A DNA stretch of 53,506 nucleotides from JAUVUV01 sp964548275 (GCA_964548275.1 CAZJQI010000029.1:1-53506), one strand, 5' to 3'; shown: positions 17,448 through 26,665, counted from the first letter of the stretch. Made by a program: numbers and translations. Notes: a model not told the origin generated them from the sequence alone.

Positions 17448-18824
17448 TTGGAAACCGGCACCGGATTTGTTCAAAGCTTTCAAAGCGCAGTCGAATATGT
17501 CAGCACCCTGGTCTGGGGCCCGCCGATGCTGATTCTCCTGGTGGGCACGGGTATCTACCTGACCGTTGTGCTGCGGGGTCTGCAGTTCAGAACCCTGCTG
17601 CCGTCACTTCACTTGGCGCTCGTGAAGAGGCGGGATGCAGGCAGCAAGGGCGATATCAGCCATTTCCAGGCTCTGATGACCGCTCTGGCCGCCACAGTGG
17701 GCACAGGCAATATCGCCGGGGTGGCAACCGCGCTTACCTGGGGCGGGCCGGGTGCGCTTTTCTGGATGTGGATTACCGGGCTTTTCGGCATGGCCACCAA
17801 GTACGCCGAGGCGCTGCTTGCAGTGAAATACCGCACAGTGGATAAAAAGGGGATGATGTGCGGCGGCCCGATGTACTACCTGAGCAACGGGCTGGGCTGG
17901 AGGTGGCTCGGTGTGCTTTTTGCCATTTTCGCAGCGATAGCCGCTTTCGGGATCGGCAACATGGTCCAGTCAAACAGCGTGTGCGAGGCGGTGCACGGCA
18001 CTTTCGGGGTGGCTCACAGGATAACGGGGATTTTCCTGACAGTGGCAACCGGTCTCGTGCTGCTGGGCGGGATCAAGTCGATCGGCAGGGTGACCAGCCT
18101 TCTCGTGCCGGTGATGATCGTTTTCTATATCGGTGCCGCCTTATGGGTCATTTTTGCCAATCTGGCTGCCGTGCCCGATATTTTCAGGCTGATTTTCACC
18201 CAGGCATTCACCCCGACCGCTGCCAGCGGGGGTTTCGCCGGGGCCACTGTGATGCTCACCATCCGCTGGGGCGTGGCGCGCGGGATTTTCTCCAATGAAT
18301 CAGGACTGGGCAGCTCGGCAATCGCCGCAGCCGCAGCCCAGACCCGCCATCCGGTGCGCCAGGCCATGGTCTCCATGACCCAGACCTTTATCGATACGCT
18401 CGTGGTCTGCACCCTGACCGGGCTCGCTATCCTGCTTACCGGGGTCTGGACAGGCGGGGAGACCGGGGTGAAACTGACCATGCAGGCTTTCAACGCGGTG
18501 CTGCCCGGGGAGGTGGGCGGGATAATCGTCTCGATCAGCCTGATGCTCTTTGCCTACTCGACTATTCTCGGCTGGTCCTATTACGGGGAAAAGTCTTTTG
18601 AATACCTGTTCGGCGAACGGGCCGTGATTCCCTACCGGGCGATTTTCACGATGGTGGTTTTCGTGGGCGCAGTGGGAAAACTCGATACAGTCTGGCTGAT
18701 TTCGGATGTGATGAACGGGCTGATGGCCGTACCGAACCTGGTAGGCCTGCTTCTGCTGAGCGGGGTTGTGGTGCGGGTGACATCCTCTTATTTCAGCGGA
18801 GAGGACTCAGGTGGGCTTTCTTGA
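17448..18824 (+). CDS. Alanine/glycine:cation symporter (AGCS family)
   Basis: A 458-residue Na+-coupled amino-acid importer in the inner membrane. Family signatures are visible: ALAATVGTGNIAGVATALTW in the N-terminal part, MWITGLFGMATKYAEALLAV, the MCGGPMYYLSNGLGW loop, and IFSNESGLGSSAIAAAAAQT in the centre. About ten hydrophobic helices fit the family. The start is TTG at 17448 with GGAGG five bases upstream. Its 3-prime end overlaps the convergent methyltransferase-like gene by 32 bases. Confidence 0.95.
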   Translation: METGTGFVQSFQSAVEYVSTLVWGPPMLILLVGTGIYLTVVLRGLQFRTLLPSLHLALVKRRDAGSKGDISHFQALMTALAATVGTGNIAGVATALTWGGPGALFWMWITGLFGMATKYAEALLAVKYRTVDKKGMMCGGPMYYLSNGLGWRWLGVLFAIFAAIAAFGIGNMVQSNSVCEAVHGTFGVAHRITGIFLTVATGLVLLGGIKSIGRVTSLLVPVMIVFYIGAALWVIFANLAAVPDIFRLIFTQAFTPTAASGGFAGATVMLTIRWGVARGIFSNESGLGSSAIAAAAAQTRHPVRQAMVSMTQTFIDTLVVCTLTGLAILLTGVWTGGETGVKLTMQAFNAVLPGEVGGIIVSISLMLFAYSTILGWSYYGEKSFEYLFGERAVIPYRAIFTMVVFVGAVGKLDTVWLISDVMNGLMAVPNLVGLLLLSGVVVRVTSSYFSGEDSGGLS

Positions 18825-19470
18825 GCGCCTTGAACAAAAGTTTGCCGCCTGCGGATCTGTGTTCTGAAATCAGCATCCCGCAGGTGGTTTCGATCAGGAA
18901 GAAGATTTCTTTTCTGGTGAAGCCGGTCATTTCCAGGCCGCCCGGATATGCCTGCCGCTGAAAGAGGCGGTGGTACCAGTTCAGGGATAGAGGGAGTTCA
19001 AAAATCAATTTTCGCTTGCAGAGACTTGCCAGGCTTTCGAGCAGGGTTTTGGCAAGCTGTTTCGGGTAAAAAGCGAGGATGCCGGTGCCGATAATAATGT
19101 CGAACTCCTCGGTGGCAGGGAAAGGATTGAACCACTTGTAAATGACGCTTGGGTAGGGATTGAGCTGGGCGGCCAGGCGGGCCAGATTTCTGGTGGGTGC
19201 AGTTGCCACTACGTCCATTTCTATCTCGGCGAGCCGCCGGGCGAGAAGGCCCGTGCCGTTTTCAAGTACGAGAACGCGCGATCCCGAAAAATCGCGGCTG
19301 GGATCAAGCATACCGATCACCCGATCGGCCAGGCCCAGGCTGTAAAGCTTGAATTCTTCGGCTGCCTCTTTCTCTTTCTTCTCCGCTTTCACCGGTTCGG
19401 CCAAAGGCAGAATAATTCTTTCCAGTTTTTTGCCCAATTGATTCGAATACTTTTCCAACTGCTGTTCCAA
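18793..19470 (-). CDS. SAM-dependent methyltransferase-like protein
   Basis: A 225-residue protein. After a charged helical N-terminus, residues about 63-150 resemble a class I methyltransferase fold: SRVLVLENGTGLLARRLAEI fits motif I (normally xDxGxG), MDVVATAPT ends strand 2, and EEFDIIIGTGILAFYP fits motif IV. Motif I has ENGTG in place of the more usual DxGCG. The substrate is unknown and the SAM pocket could be degenerate. Its stop lies inside the 3-prime end of the convergent AGCS gene. Confidence 0.6.
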   Translation of the reverse strand: MEQQLEKYSNQLGKKLERIILPLAEPVKAEKKEKEAAEEFKLYSLGLADRVIGMLDPSRDFSGSRVLVLENGTGLLARRLAEIEMDVVATAPTRNLARLAAQLNPYPSVIYKWFNPFPATEEFDIIIGTGILAFYPKQLAKTLLESLASLCKRKLIFELPLSLNWYHRLFQRQAYPGGLEMTGFTRKEIFFLIETTCGMLISEHRSAGGKLLFKALKKAHLSPLR

Positions 19471-19640
19471 GGATACCTCCCGAGGGCAAGCCGACAGTAA
19501 AATAATAAAGCCGGACTTTGACGATTAGGAAGAGAAAAATCAAGGCCCGGCTATTTTTCAGGATCTTTCCATCGGGAAAACAGAACCTGATAGATTCTGC
19601 CTGGAAGCCAACAGGCAGTTGTATCTTTCACGCAGATTGA

Positions 19641-20930
19641 TTATACCGGTCTCGGCTCTCCCGGCATGGCCACCGGCCTTTTCGGCGCCGGGCCCTGATA
19701 GCTCTTGGGGGACAGGTCGAGATCGGATTTGATTATTTCGTCCCAGGTGATGATCTTACCCGTATAAGCGGATTCGCGTCCCATGATTGCGGTGAGCGTG
19801 CTGTCGACAGCGAAATCCAGGCAATCGTTTCTCGCCGTGCCATTCCGGATGCTTTCGATCAGCTCCTGGTGCTCGTAGACGCTCGAGTTGGTTCTTTCCC
19901 TGTATCTCCACCTGTTCTGGCCTCTGATTGTATTCCGGCAATCGCTCTCGCCGATCGTGCCGACAACCCTGTTCTGGTTCTTGTTATCACAGTTGGGCCA
20001 CTGGCGGAGCATACAGAACACGTGCACATCGTTGGGATATTCGAAATCCACAGTCATGTGGTCCCAGATATTGCCATATTTAGGGTCGGTGCGGACCTGG
20101 CGGCCTCCCTGGCTCAGGGCGCTGATCGGGTGGGCGTCCAGGGTCCAGTTCATCAGATCGATCTGATGAACCACCATCTCCACTATCTGGTCGCCTGAGA
20201 GCCAGCAGAAGTAGTACCAGTTGCGGCACTGGTATTCCATCTCGCTCCAGAGCGGGTTGGAGCCGCGGTGCCAGAGACCTCCGCCGAGGCGGTGAATAGA
20301 GCCGGTGCGGATTTCACCCACAGCGCCGTCGTGGATCCTTTTGACAGTCTCAATTATCGCTTTGTCGTGCCTGGCGTTGAGCCCGACAACCACGGAAAGC
20401 CCTTTCTCCTTTGCTTTCTGCGCTGATGCTCTGATATTTCTGCAGCCCACAGGATCGGTTGCCACGGGCTTTTCCGCAAAAATATGCTTGCCCTGCTGAA
20501 CCGCCTCCTCGAAATGCAGGGGCCTGAATCCCGGGGGTGTGACCAGGAGCACGTAGTCGATATCGGTTTGGAGAAGCTGCTTGAAGCTGTCCGTGCCGAC
20601 AAAGATATGATCCTTTTCCACCTTGATGTGTTTCTGAAGTTCCCCCTGGAGTTCCCGGGTTTCTTTGAGTGCCTTAAGGCTTTTTTCGATCTGCTCCGGC
20701 GCGACATCGGCCATGGCCACCAGGTCGACATTACCCGGGTCTGCGACAATGGCGTTCGCACATGCTCCGGTACCTCTGCCGCCGCAGCCGATAACTCCGA
20801 TCTTCAACTTTTTCTTGCCCTGAGCGTGTGCGTTTTTCACCAATGGAAAGCCGGAAATCGCTGTTGCAGCGATAGCTCCGGTGGCGAGAAAATCACGACG
20901 TGAAAGTATTTTGCTCTTCTCCTTTTCCAT
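19641..20930 (-). CDS. Tat-exported Gfo/Idh/MocA family oxidoreductase
   Basis: A 429-residue NAD(P)-dependent oxidoreductase acting on a sugar or cyclitol. The N-terminus carries a twin-arginine signal (SRRDFLATGAIAATAISGFP, residues 10-29), so the folded enzyme is sent to the periplasm. The Rossmann motif IGVIGCGGRGTGACANAIV follows, and the family's EKPVATDP lysine motif is near residue 153. The C-terminal domain contains HQIDLMNWTLDAHPISALSQ, seen in exported members of this family. The substrate cannot be told; no transporter or hydrolase operon is attached. Confidence 0.92.
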   Translation of the reverse strand: MEKEKSKILSRRDFLATGAIAATAISGFPLVKNAHAQGKKKLKIGVIGCGGRGTGACANAIVADPGNVDLVAMADVAPEQIEKSLKALKETRELQGELQKHIKVEKDHIFVGTDSFKQLLQTDIDYVLLVTPPGFRPLHFEEAVQQGKHIFAEKPVATDPVGCRNIRASAQKAKEKGLSVVVGLNARHDKAIIETVKRIHDGAVGEIRTGSIHRLGGGLWHRGSNPLWSEMEYQCRNWYYFCWLSGDQIVEMVVHQIDLMNWTLDAHPISALSQGGRQVRTDPKYGNIWDHMTVDFEYPNDVHVFCMLRQWPNCDNKNQNRVVGTIGESDCRNTIRGQNRWRYRERTNSSVYEHQELIESIRNGTARNDCLDFAVDSTLTAIMGRESAYTGKIITWDEIIKSDLDLSPKSYQGPAPKRPVAMPGEPRPV

Positions 20931-21088
20931 TATTCCCCCTCAGACGAGACAGACAGAATAAAAAATGAATCCGCGAAATGTACCTCTTTTGGATTTCGGC
21001 AGAGGATATGTGAAAAAAAAAGATAACTCAGAAACAGATTGAATCTATTTTACTAAATTTTGTAAGATTAGGCAAGGGAGAGGGTGAT

Positions 21089-23857
21089 TCAGCAATCCTG
21101 GTCGTCTTGCCTTTTTTCCTTGCAGGCGGCCATCGCTCTTTCTATCTCGGCAATCAGCTTTTTGTTTCTGGTGGGTTTGGCGATCTCTGCGGCTTTTTCG
21201 CAGTGGGCGCGCGCAGCTTCAAGGCGTTCATTCTGAATGTCCGCCTGGGCCCGGAACAGCTCGGCCACCGCCAGGTGTTCATCCATGCCGTGCTCGCGTG
21301 CCAGGGCCTCACCCTCATCCAGGGTGCGCCTGGCCCCTTTCTCGTCTTCCTGGCAGGCCATGATCGACCCGCGGTAGAGGATGTTCTGCACGGTGATCGG
21401 GAGGTTGTCGATTTCCCGCGCCAGATTGAGGCTTTCATCGAAATAGCGGCGGGCCATCTCGTACTGCTTGAGATTATAGTAATAGACCCCGATTGTGGAA
21501 AGAAGTGTGGAAACGTAGGAATAATCCTGATCTTCCCTGGCGAACTCGAGAGCGCGAAGGTAGTAATCGAGCGCCTTGCCGACCTCTTTTATTTCGTAAT
21601 GGGCGTTGCCCAGGTTCGCAAGCCAGATTCCCTGGTTGCGAAGGTTTCCGGTTCTCTGCGCGAGGCTCAGCGCCTGCCGGTAGTAATCGATAGCGGTCTC
21701 ATATTCCTCCATCGCAAAGTAAACCGAGCCGATGTAGCCCAGCCAGTTGCCTGTTTGTAGAAGGTCGCCCGAGTTCTGCAAAGCTTTCAGGGACTGGTGA
21801 AATAACTCGAGAGCCTCTTCGAGTATGTCCTGTTCGTATTTGATCCGGCCCAGATTGCTCAATGCAGTCACTGCTGCAGTATCATCATGCCGTTGGCGGG
21901 CCAGCTCTAAAGACTCGTTGTACAGCTCGGCTGCACGCTTGAGTTTGCCGGTCTGCTGATGGATGTAGCCCAGGTTGAGCAGGATTTCCAGGCGCCGGTC
22001 GGGTGATTTGTCGCGAGCGCTAAGCTTTAGCGCCTCGCTGAAAGCCTTCCGTGCCTGCTTGTAGTCCTCCTTGCGGACTTTCAGCTTGCCGGAGGTGACC
22101 AGGCATGTGGCAATCAGGTTTTCATCCCCGGAATCGAGAGCGGCGCTGTGGCCTTCCTGGAAAAAACGTTCGGCGCCGGTCCAGTCTCCGCGCTGAAGCA
22201 TGATTTCGCCGAGCTCGAGGCAGGCCTCCACCCGTGGCTTGAAGGAGGTGCCATGCCGGGCCAGCCCGAGTGCTGCGGTTAGCGTACCGAATGCTTCTTT
22301 CATCCTGCCGGCACCGAGTTGGGCCTTGCCCACTTTGATAAGCATCAGGTTGAGTTTTTCGGCCGACTCCACGAACATGTCGCTGTCCTGTTCGGCACAT
22401 TCCAGACCCAACCGGGACACCGCCTCATTATACAACCGGACTGCGCCTTCGTAGTCATCCAGATCATACCGGCGGTCTCCGCAGGTGTCAAGCAGCTCCA
22501 CGGTCCAGTCCATCTTGAGCAGATAGGCGCCGGTCAGCAATTCTCCCAGGAAGAATACCATGTCTCGGCCTTCCTCCTCGCTGATTCCATAGATCATTTC
22601 GGCGCACTGCTGCTTGAGAGTGGTAAGGCGGTCTGCTGGTATCGAGTCGAGCAGGATATCGTAAGCCAGAGCGCAGGAAAGACGTATTGAGCCGTCGGCA
22701 CCGGCATTGGAACGATCCTGGAGAAACCCGTCTGTGGTCAGGCTCTCGAGTAACTCCTCCAGGCTTTCCGGGGGATAACCCACGCGGGAGAGCAGCCTGG
22801 AGACCAGTTCCAGCGAACTGTGCGCCCCCAGGACCGCAACGGCCTGGAGCACAGCCCGTTTGCGTGATTCCAGCGGATGCAGGCGTTCCCGCATGATCCT
22901 CGGCAGGTCGATAATATCCAGGGCGCGTGACTTGGATTCGAGTGCGGCGATCAACCCTTTTTTCCTTTCCAGCTCGCCCGGCTCGGAGGATTTTTCGCTC
23001 ACCAACTGATAGCTCTCGATCAGCAGCTGTGGGTTTCCCGGTGTGCAGTCGATCAGAATTTTCTGCAACTGAGAGGCCAAGGCGCCTGAGCCGGAAACAG
23101 TTTCGAGCTTGGTGAGGATTTTTTTTCTGGAAAGCCTGGAGAGCCTGCCAAGGGAAAACTCGTGGAATTCCTCTAGGTAGTCCAGCATGCTGCCGTAAGA
23201 GGAACGGCTCGAGGTAAGAATCAGCAGCGGCCAGAGACTTTCTTTTTTCTGTACCAGGTGTACCAGCAGTTCGAGTGAGAGGTGGTCGATACGTTCGAGA
23301 TCATCGAACCAGAGCACAGTCAGTTCCGGTGATTTATTTCCTCCACCTGAGCCGGCACGTAAAGCCTGAATGTAGCGCCGGAGCGCATTGAAGACCAGCA
23401 GTTTGCCTTTGCCGCGGCGTGAAACCCCGGTGGAGAACTCCACTGGATAATTGATTCCCAGAAGCTGTCCGAAAACCGGGAGGATTGTTTCGGCCTGGAA
23501 AATTTCGGAAGGGAGATTAAGAGAGGACAGGCTGGCCAGCCGCGATTCGAGCTTTTCCTTTTTGGAATACTCACTCTCCCAGAAAGAGATGCCCAATTCC
23601 GAGCACAAAGCCGAACTCACTGCTCCGAAAGGAAACTGTGCCAGGCAATAATCATGCACTCTGAGACAGTGGAGGCTCCGCAGGGCCTGGGCAAAAAAGA
23701 GAAGCTCCTCGATCAGTCTGGTTTTGCCGATTCCTTCCTCACCGAAAACATGAAGCCAGAGAGCTTGCTTTTTTCTGTCCGACTCGAGAAAATTTTTCAG
23801 GCGGTCGTTCAGGGCCTTGAGTTCTTTGTCCCTGCCGATAAGTCCCAGATCGTGCAT
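21089..23857 (-). CDS. Large AAA/STAND-type ATPase with TPR array
   Basis: A 922-residue soluble protein. The ATPase part has a Walker A motif FGEEGIGKTRLIEEL (K45-T46) and a Walker B strand VLWFDDLERID near residue 190, resembling AAA_16/STAND modules. Residues about 500-910 are a long run of TPR units (for example LLNLGYIHQQTGKLKRAAEL, ALSNLGRIKYEQDILEEALE, GIWLANLGNAHYEIKEVGKA). No kinase, cyclase or DNA-binding domain is fused. It probably acts as an ATP-switched, peptide-binding scaffold or signalling hub. The gene is monocistronic and divergent from ssb. Confidence 0.85.
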   Translation of the reverse strand: MHDLGLIGRDKELKALNDRLKNFLESDRKKQALWLHVFGEEGIGKTRLIEELLFFAQALRSLHCLRVHDYCLAQFPFGAVSSALCSELGISFWESEYSKKEKLESRLASLSSLNLPSEIFQAETILPVFGQLLGINYPVEFSTGVSRRGKGKLLVFNALRRYIQALRAGSGGGNKSPELTVLWFDDLERIDHLSLELLVHLVQKKESLWPLLILTSSRSSYGSMLDYLEEFHEFSLGRLSRLSRKKILTKLETVSGSGALASQLQKILIDCTPGNPQLLIESYQLVSEKSSEPGELERKKGLIAALESKSRALDIIDLPRIMRERLHPLESRKRAVLQAVAVLGAHSSLELVSRLLSRVGYPPESLEELLESLTTDGFLQDRSNAGADGSIRLSCALAYDILLDSIPADRLTTLKQQCAEMIYGISEEEGRDMVFFLGELLTGAYLLKMDWTVELLDTCGDRRYDLDDYEGAVRLYNEAVSRLGLECAEQDSDMFVESAEKLNLMLIKVGKAQLGAGRMKEAFGTLTAALGLARHGTSFKPRVEACLELGEIMLQRGDWTGAERFFQEGHSAALDSGDENLIATCLVTSGKLKVRKEDYKQARKAFSEALKLSARDKSPDRRLEILLNLGYIHQQTGKLKRAAELYNESLELARQRHDDTAAVTALSNLGRIKYEQDILEEALELFHQSLKALQNSGDLLQTGNWLGYIGSVYFAMEEYETAIDYYRQALSLAQRTGNLRNQGIWLANLGNAHYEIKEVGKALDYYLRALEFAREDQDYSYVSTLLSTIGVYYYNLKQYEMARRYFDESLNLAREIDNLPITVQNILYRGSIMACQEDEKGARRTLDEGEALAREHGMDEHLAVAELFRAQADIQNERLEAARAHCEKAAEIAKPTRNKKLIAEIERAMAACKEKRQDDQDC

Positions 23858-24103
23858 GATTGAGATCCGGTGCGATATTTAACTTAACATGACAAGCGTA
23901 CCGCGATACCCAGTACACTTGAGCCAGATGACCAGGCAAGAGGTGGTTAAATACACACATGCCTGTAATTGTCTGCTCAGGCGGGTGAGATTGCAAAGTT
24001 TTTCGAATTTTGAAAAATATATCTACAGAAGGTCTAATTCAAGCTAAAATGTTCACTTTTAACCCTAAAAAGCAACAGATAAATGGATAAAAACGGGAAA
24101 GTC

Positions 24104-24133
24104 TTGACAAACTGTTGATTTGAAGAATATAGT
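24104..24133 (+). promoter_or_regulatory. Strong sigma-70 type promoter of ssb
   Basis: A perfect TTGACA at 24104-24109, an 18-base spacer, and TATAGT at 24128-24133. The start of transcription would be near 24140, giving a leader of about 170 bases before ssb. Confidence 0.65.
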
Positions 24134-24199
24134 TAAAATGCCTTGTGGTGTCCATTTTTAAGCTAAATAACGAAAGGAGAGTATATTACACCAGAACAG

Positions 24200-24264
24200 G
24201 ATCAGGTTTCACTGAGACCTGATCATCCAAGCGGTCGACAAACTGATTGTGCCAGATCAGTTTG
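24200..24264 (+). promoter_or_regulatory. Double hairpin in the ssb leader
   Basis: Hairpin one: GATCAGGT (24200-24207), 9-base loop, ACCTGATC (24217-24224). Hairpin two: CAAACTGAT (24239-24247), 8-base loop, ATCAGTTTG (24256-24264). Both stems are perfect. The position, downstream of a strong promoter and ahead of ssb, suggests leader control of translation or stability. Neither hairpin is followed by a T-run. Confidence 0.5.
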
Positions 24265-24312
24265 AGAAATCGAGATATGTGAGAGTTTTCACGATCACTT
24301 TCGGGGTGTTTC

Positions 24313-24765
24313 ATGGCTCAAAGAGATTTGAACAAAGTGATTCTTATTGGCAACATCGGCCGTGAGCCTGACCTTCGCCACACAGAAACCGGCAGTGCGA
24401 TTTCCACTTTTTCTATGGCCACTAATACGAGTTGGGTGAACCGGGATGGTGTCCGCAACGAACGCACGGAGTGGCACAATATCGTATCATGGAACCGTTT
24501 GGCGGAAATATGTCATCAGATAATCCGAAAGGGAGACCAGGTTTATATCGAAGGCCGTCTGCGGACACGCATCTGGGAGAATGAAAGCGGAGAGCGCCGT
24601 CATAAGACAGAAATAGTCGCAGAGCAGATGATCAAGCTCAGCCGGAGGCCAGTCGAGGACGCGAAACTGGATCAGAAACAAAAACAGCAAGCCGAAGAAA
24701 ACACCGATACAACTTCCACTAATGAATCTCACCAGTTATCTGGCAGCAGAAACCAGACTGATTGA
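24313..24765 (+). CDS. ssb: Single-stranded DNA-binding protein
   Basis: A 150-residue OB-fold protein that coats single-stranded DNA in replication and repair. The N-terminal LNKVILIGNIGREPDLRHTE, the GSAISTFSMATN strand, EWHNIVSWNRLAEICHQII and GDQVYIEGRLRTRIWEN are all typical. The C-terminal tail is Gln/Glu/Ser/Thr-rich but ends in NQTD; the usual acidic tip (DDxPF), which recruits partner proteins, is missing. The gene stands alone after its own promoter and not between rpsF and rpsR as in many bacteria. The ribosome site (GGGGTG) is weak. Confidence 0.93.
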   Translation: MAQRDLNKVILIGNIGREPDLRHTETGSAISTFSMATNTSWVNRDGVRNERTEWHNIVSWNRLAEICHQIIRKGDQVYIEGRLRTRIWENESGERRHKTEIVAEQMIKLSRRPVEDAKLDQKQKQQAEENTDTTSTNESHQLSGSRNQTD

Positions 24766-25207
24766 TCTGGTTATTATTAGGTAAGCAGGAATCGGAAGCT
24801 AAAAGAGCGAAAACTTTCCTGGCGTGGGACAGCAAATGATAAGAGATACAAAAAGATTTGGGATTAAAAAACCACCGGACAAGCTGACGATATTGAGAGA
24901 TGCTCTGACAGGGAGTGAGAAGGCCACAAACAAGCTCATGAGAGCATTTCAAACCCTGATGTGCCAGGATTCGGAAGCATCGGACGAAAAGTCCGGCGGG
25001 CAGTGGCCCGGACAAAAGAAAAAGACCCCGCCGCGAAGGTAGGGTCTTTGTCAGTTAGATTCATTTTAACAAAAATAATTCGAGGCCGCACGATATTTAA
25101 CTCAAAGAGAGCGACCCTTCGTTTTTGATAGGAGTACGCCCGATAGTTGATTCGGGCCACTCTCCTGCCGCTTCGGTTCCCTGTAAAAAGGAAACTTGCC
25201 AATCCTG
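24766..25207. other. Convergent intergenic region, no gene recognised
   Basis: The 442 bases between ssb and rplI hold two hairpins (24991-25013, 25021-25049) that fit terminators of the leftward ribosomal operon. Short open frames on both strands show no protein-like composition. Nothing else is supported. Confidence 0.5.
24991..25049 (-). terminator. Tandem terminators after rplI
   Basis: Read on the minus strand, AAAGACCC (25049-25042) pairs with GGGTCTTT (25028-25021) and is followed by TTCTTTT. A second hairpin, GTCCGG...CCGGAC (25013-24991), is followed by TTTTCG. Both fit intrinsic terminators for the leftward ribosomal-protein transcript; the first could also act on ssb in the other direction. 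Confidence 0.6.
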
Positions 25208-25651
25208 TTATTCTTTCACCACCCAGACTTTGACCTCGGCGTTCACCTGGGGGTGCAGAAGCACCTGTATTGTGTACACACCGAGCTGTTTGATCGGCTC
25301 CTCCAGCAGCACTCTCCGGCGGTCGATTTCGAATCCGTGCTTGGCCGCCTCTTCAGTAATATCAGCCGCGGTCACAGAGCCGTATAGTTTTTCTTCCTCG
25401 CCCACTTTGACCTGGAAAGTGAGAGAGAGATCTTTCATCTTCTCCGCCTGTTTTCTGGCTTCTTCCACCTCGTGCTCGGCCTGCTGCGCTGCGCTGCGTT
25501 TCTCGAACTCGATACGCTTCAGGTTTCCGCTTGTTGCCAGATAAGCCAGCTTTTTCGGAATCAGATAATTGCGGGCATAACCAGGCGCGACATTTACCAT
25601 CTCCCCGAGTTTGCCAAGCCGATCGATATCGGCACGCAGGAAAACTTTCAT
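25208..25651 (-). CDS. rplI: 50S ribosomal protein bL9
   Basis: A 147-residue structural protein of the large ribosomal subunit. It starts MKVFLRADIDRLGKLGEMVN and has the family signature GYARNYLIPKKLAYLAT in the N-terminal rRNA-binding domain, a long connecting helix (about 45-80), and the C-terminal domain ending in HPQVNAEVKVWVVKE. A strong AGGAGG site lies 6 bases before the ATG. It is the last gene of the leftward rpsF-rpsR-DUF2232-rplI group. Confidence 0.97.
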   Translation of the reverse strand: MKVFLRADIDRLGKLGEMVNVAPGYARNYLIPKKLAYLATSGNLKRIEFEKRSAAQQAEHEVEEARKQAEKMKDLSLTFQVKVGEEEKLYGSVTAADITEEAAKHGFEIDRRRVLLEEPIKQLGVYTIQVLLHPQVNAEVKVWVVKE

Positions 25652-25732
25652 ATCCCCTCCTCATAACACGGTCGATATATATGTAATATCACTTCGTTCT
25701 ATTGTTTTCTATTCTCATGCAAAGCTTAAAAG

Positions 25733-26665
25733 CTATCTGGTTGCTGTCACGGTCTTGCGGAAATCGATCCAGGTGTCGAGAAGACCGAAAATCAAGTGGA
25801 ACATGACCATTGGTGTAAGGCATAGTGCCACCACGAGAACCCGCAGGATTATACCCCCATTGCGCCTGGCGATAAAGAAGAACATTATAGCCGAACCACG
25901 AATCACGTATAGGATACCCATCACGAACAGGATATTGAGCGCAATGCGCAACATTGGCTCGTTGGAGGAGAAAAACAGAGCCACGACAAGTCCCGCTATC
26001 ACCACCCAGACCCAGCTATCCTCGAAGCGATACTGGTTGAAATGGCTGCAGCCGAGCGAAAGGTGGAGATCGGATTCTCCGAAATGTCTGAAAGTTATTA
26101 CGGCTAAAAAAAAGCTTGCAATCATTAACAGGATAATATTGGCCGGGAGGATCCTGACTTGAAATCTGTCTATTTGATTAAATAACTCCAATCTATCGCT
26201 TTCAAATTCTTCTGGTTTTCCAGCCAACTGCTGTAACTGCTCCTGCTGGAAGGATACCAGATCATTTTCGATTTTTTCCCATTTCTCAGGACCTGTAATC
26301 CAAATCACAAAGAAAGTGAGAATTGTTGCAATCAGACAGCCGACCAGGGTGCTCGAAGTAACTGTTGAGAACAGGTTCCTCCTCAGGATCCAAACAGTGC
26401 TGAGAGATGCGCTCAGAGCGAAAAAAGTTAGCAAAGGTTCGCTCCATAATGAAACTGCCAGAAGGGGGATCAGTGCCATCCCGGCCAGTTTTCGTAATGG
26501 GGGCCGTTTATCGCAGCACAGAAAGATCAATCCCAGAGAAGCCCCCATTGCAACCCTGAGGAAGACGTCTCTAAAAACGAAAGCCACCACAACCGCGATT
26601 GGCAGCCATTTTAAGGCTCTCATCGCCGGAGACGGCCATTTATTGTGCGTCCCATCTTGCTCCAT
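25733..26665 (-). CDS. DUF2232 (YybS-like) membrane protein
   Basis: A 310-residue polytopic inner-membrane protein with about eight hydrophobic helices. The C-terminal half has the features of the DUF2232/YybS family: FRVRILPANIILLMI-like entry, RFEDSWVWVVIAGLVVALF, then ALNILFVMGILYVIRGSAIM. A gene of this family between rpsR and rplI is a known arrangement in several phyla, which supports the call. Its function is not established. No ribosome site is evident before the ATG. Confidence 0.8.
   Translation of the reverse strand: MEQDGTHNKWPSPAMRALKWLPIAVVVAFVFRDVFLRVAMGASLGLIFLCCDKRPPLRKLAGMALIPLLAVSLWSEPLLTFFALSASLSTVWILRRNLFSTVTSSTLVGCLIATILTFFVIWITGPEKWEKIENDLVSFQQEQLQQLAGKPEEFESDRLELFNQIDRFQVRILPANIILLMIASFFLAVITFRHFGESDLHLSLGCSHFNQYRFEDSWVWVVIAGLVVALFFSSNEPMLRIALNILFVMGILYVIRGSAIMFFFIARRNGGIILRVLVVALCLTPMVMFHLIFGLLDTWIDFRKTVTATR

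Larger units (their letters stand above)
23858..24312. other. Intergenic region holding the ssb promoter and structured leader
   Basis: This 455-base divergent gap has a strong plus-strand promoter (24104-24133) and a leader with two perfect hairpins (24200-24224, 24239-24264). A third small hairpin, GTGAGAGTTTTCAC, lies close to the ssb start. An AAAGGAG at about 24174 has no canonical start codon behind it. The left half (23880-24100) shows nothing recognisable. Confidence 0.55.

Noticed and set aside
24174..24262. AAAGGAG followed by an open frame through the ssb leader hairpins
   Set aside because: There is no ATG, GTG or TTG at a useful distance, only ATT; a leader peptide cannot be supported.
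24824..25042. Rightward 72-codon frame after ssb
   Set aside because: It runs through the hairpins assigned as terminators of the ribosomal operon and has no recognisable composition or ribosome site.
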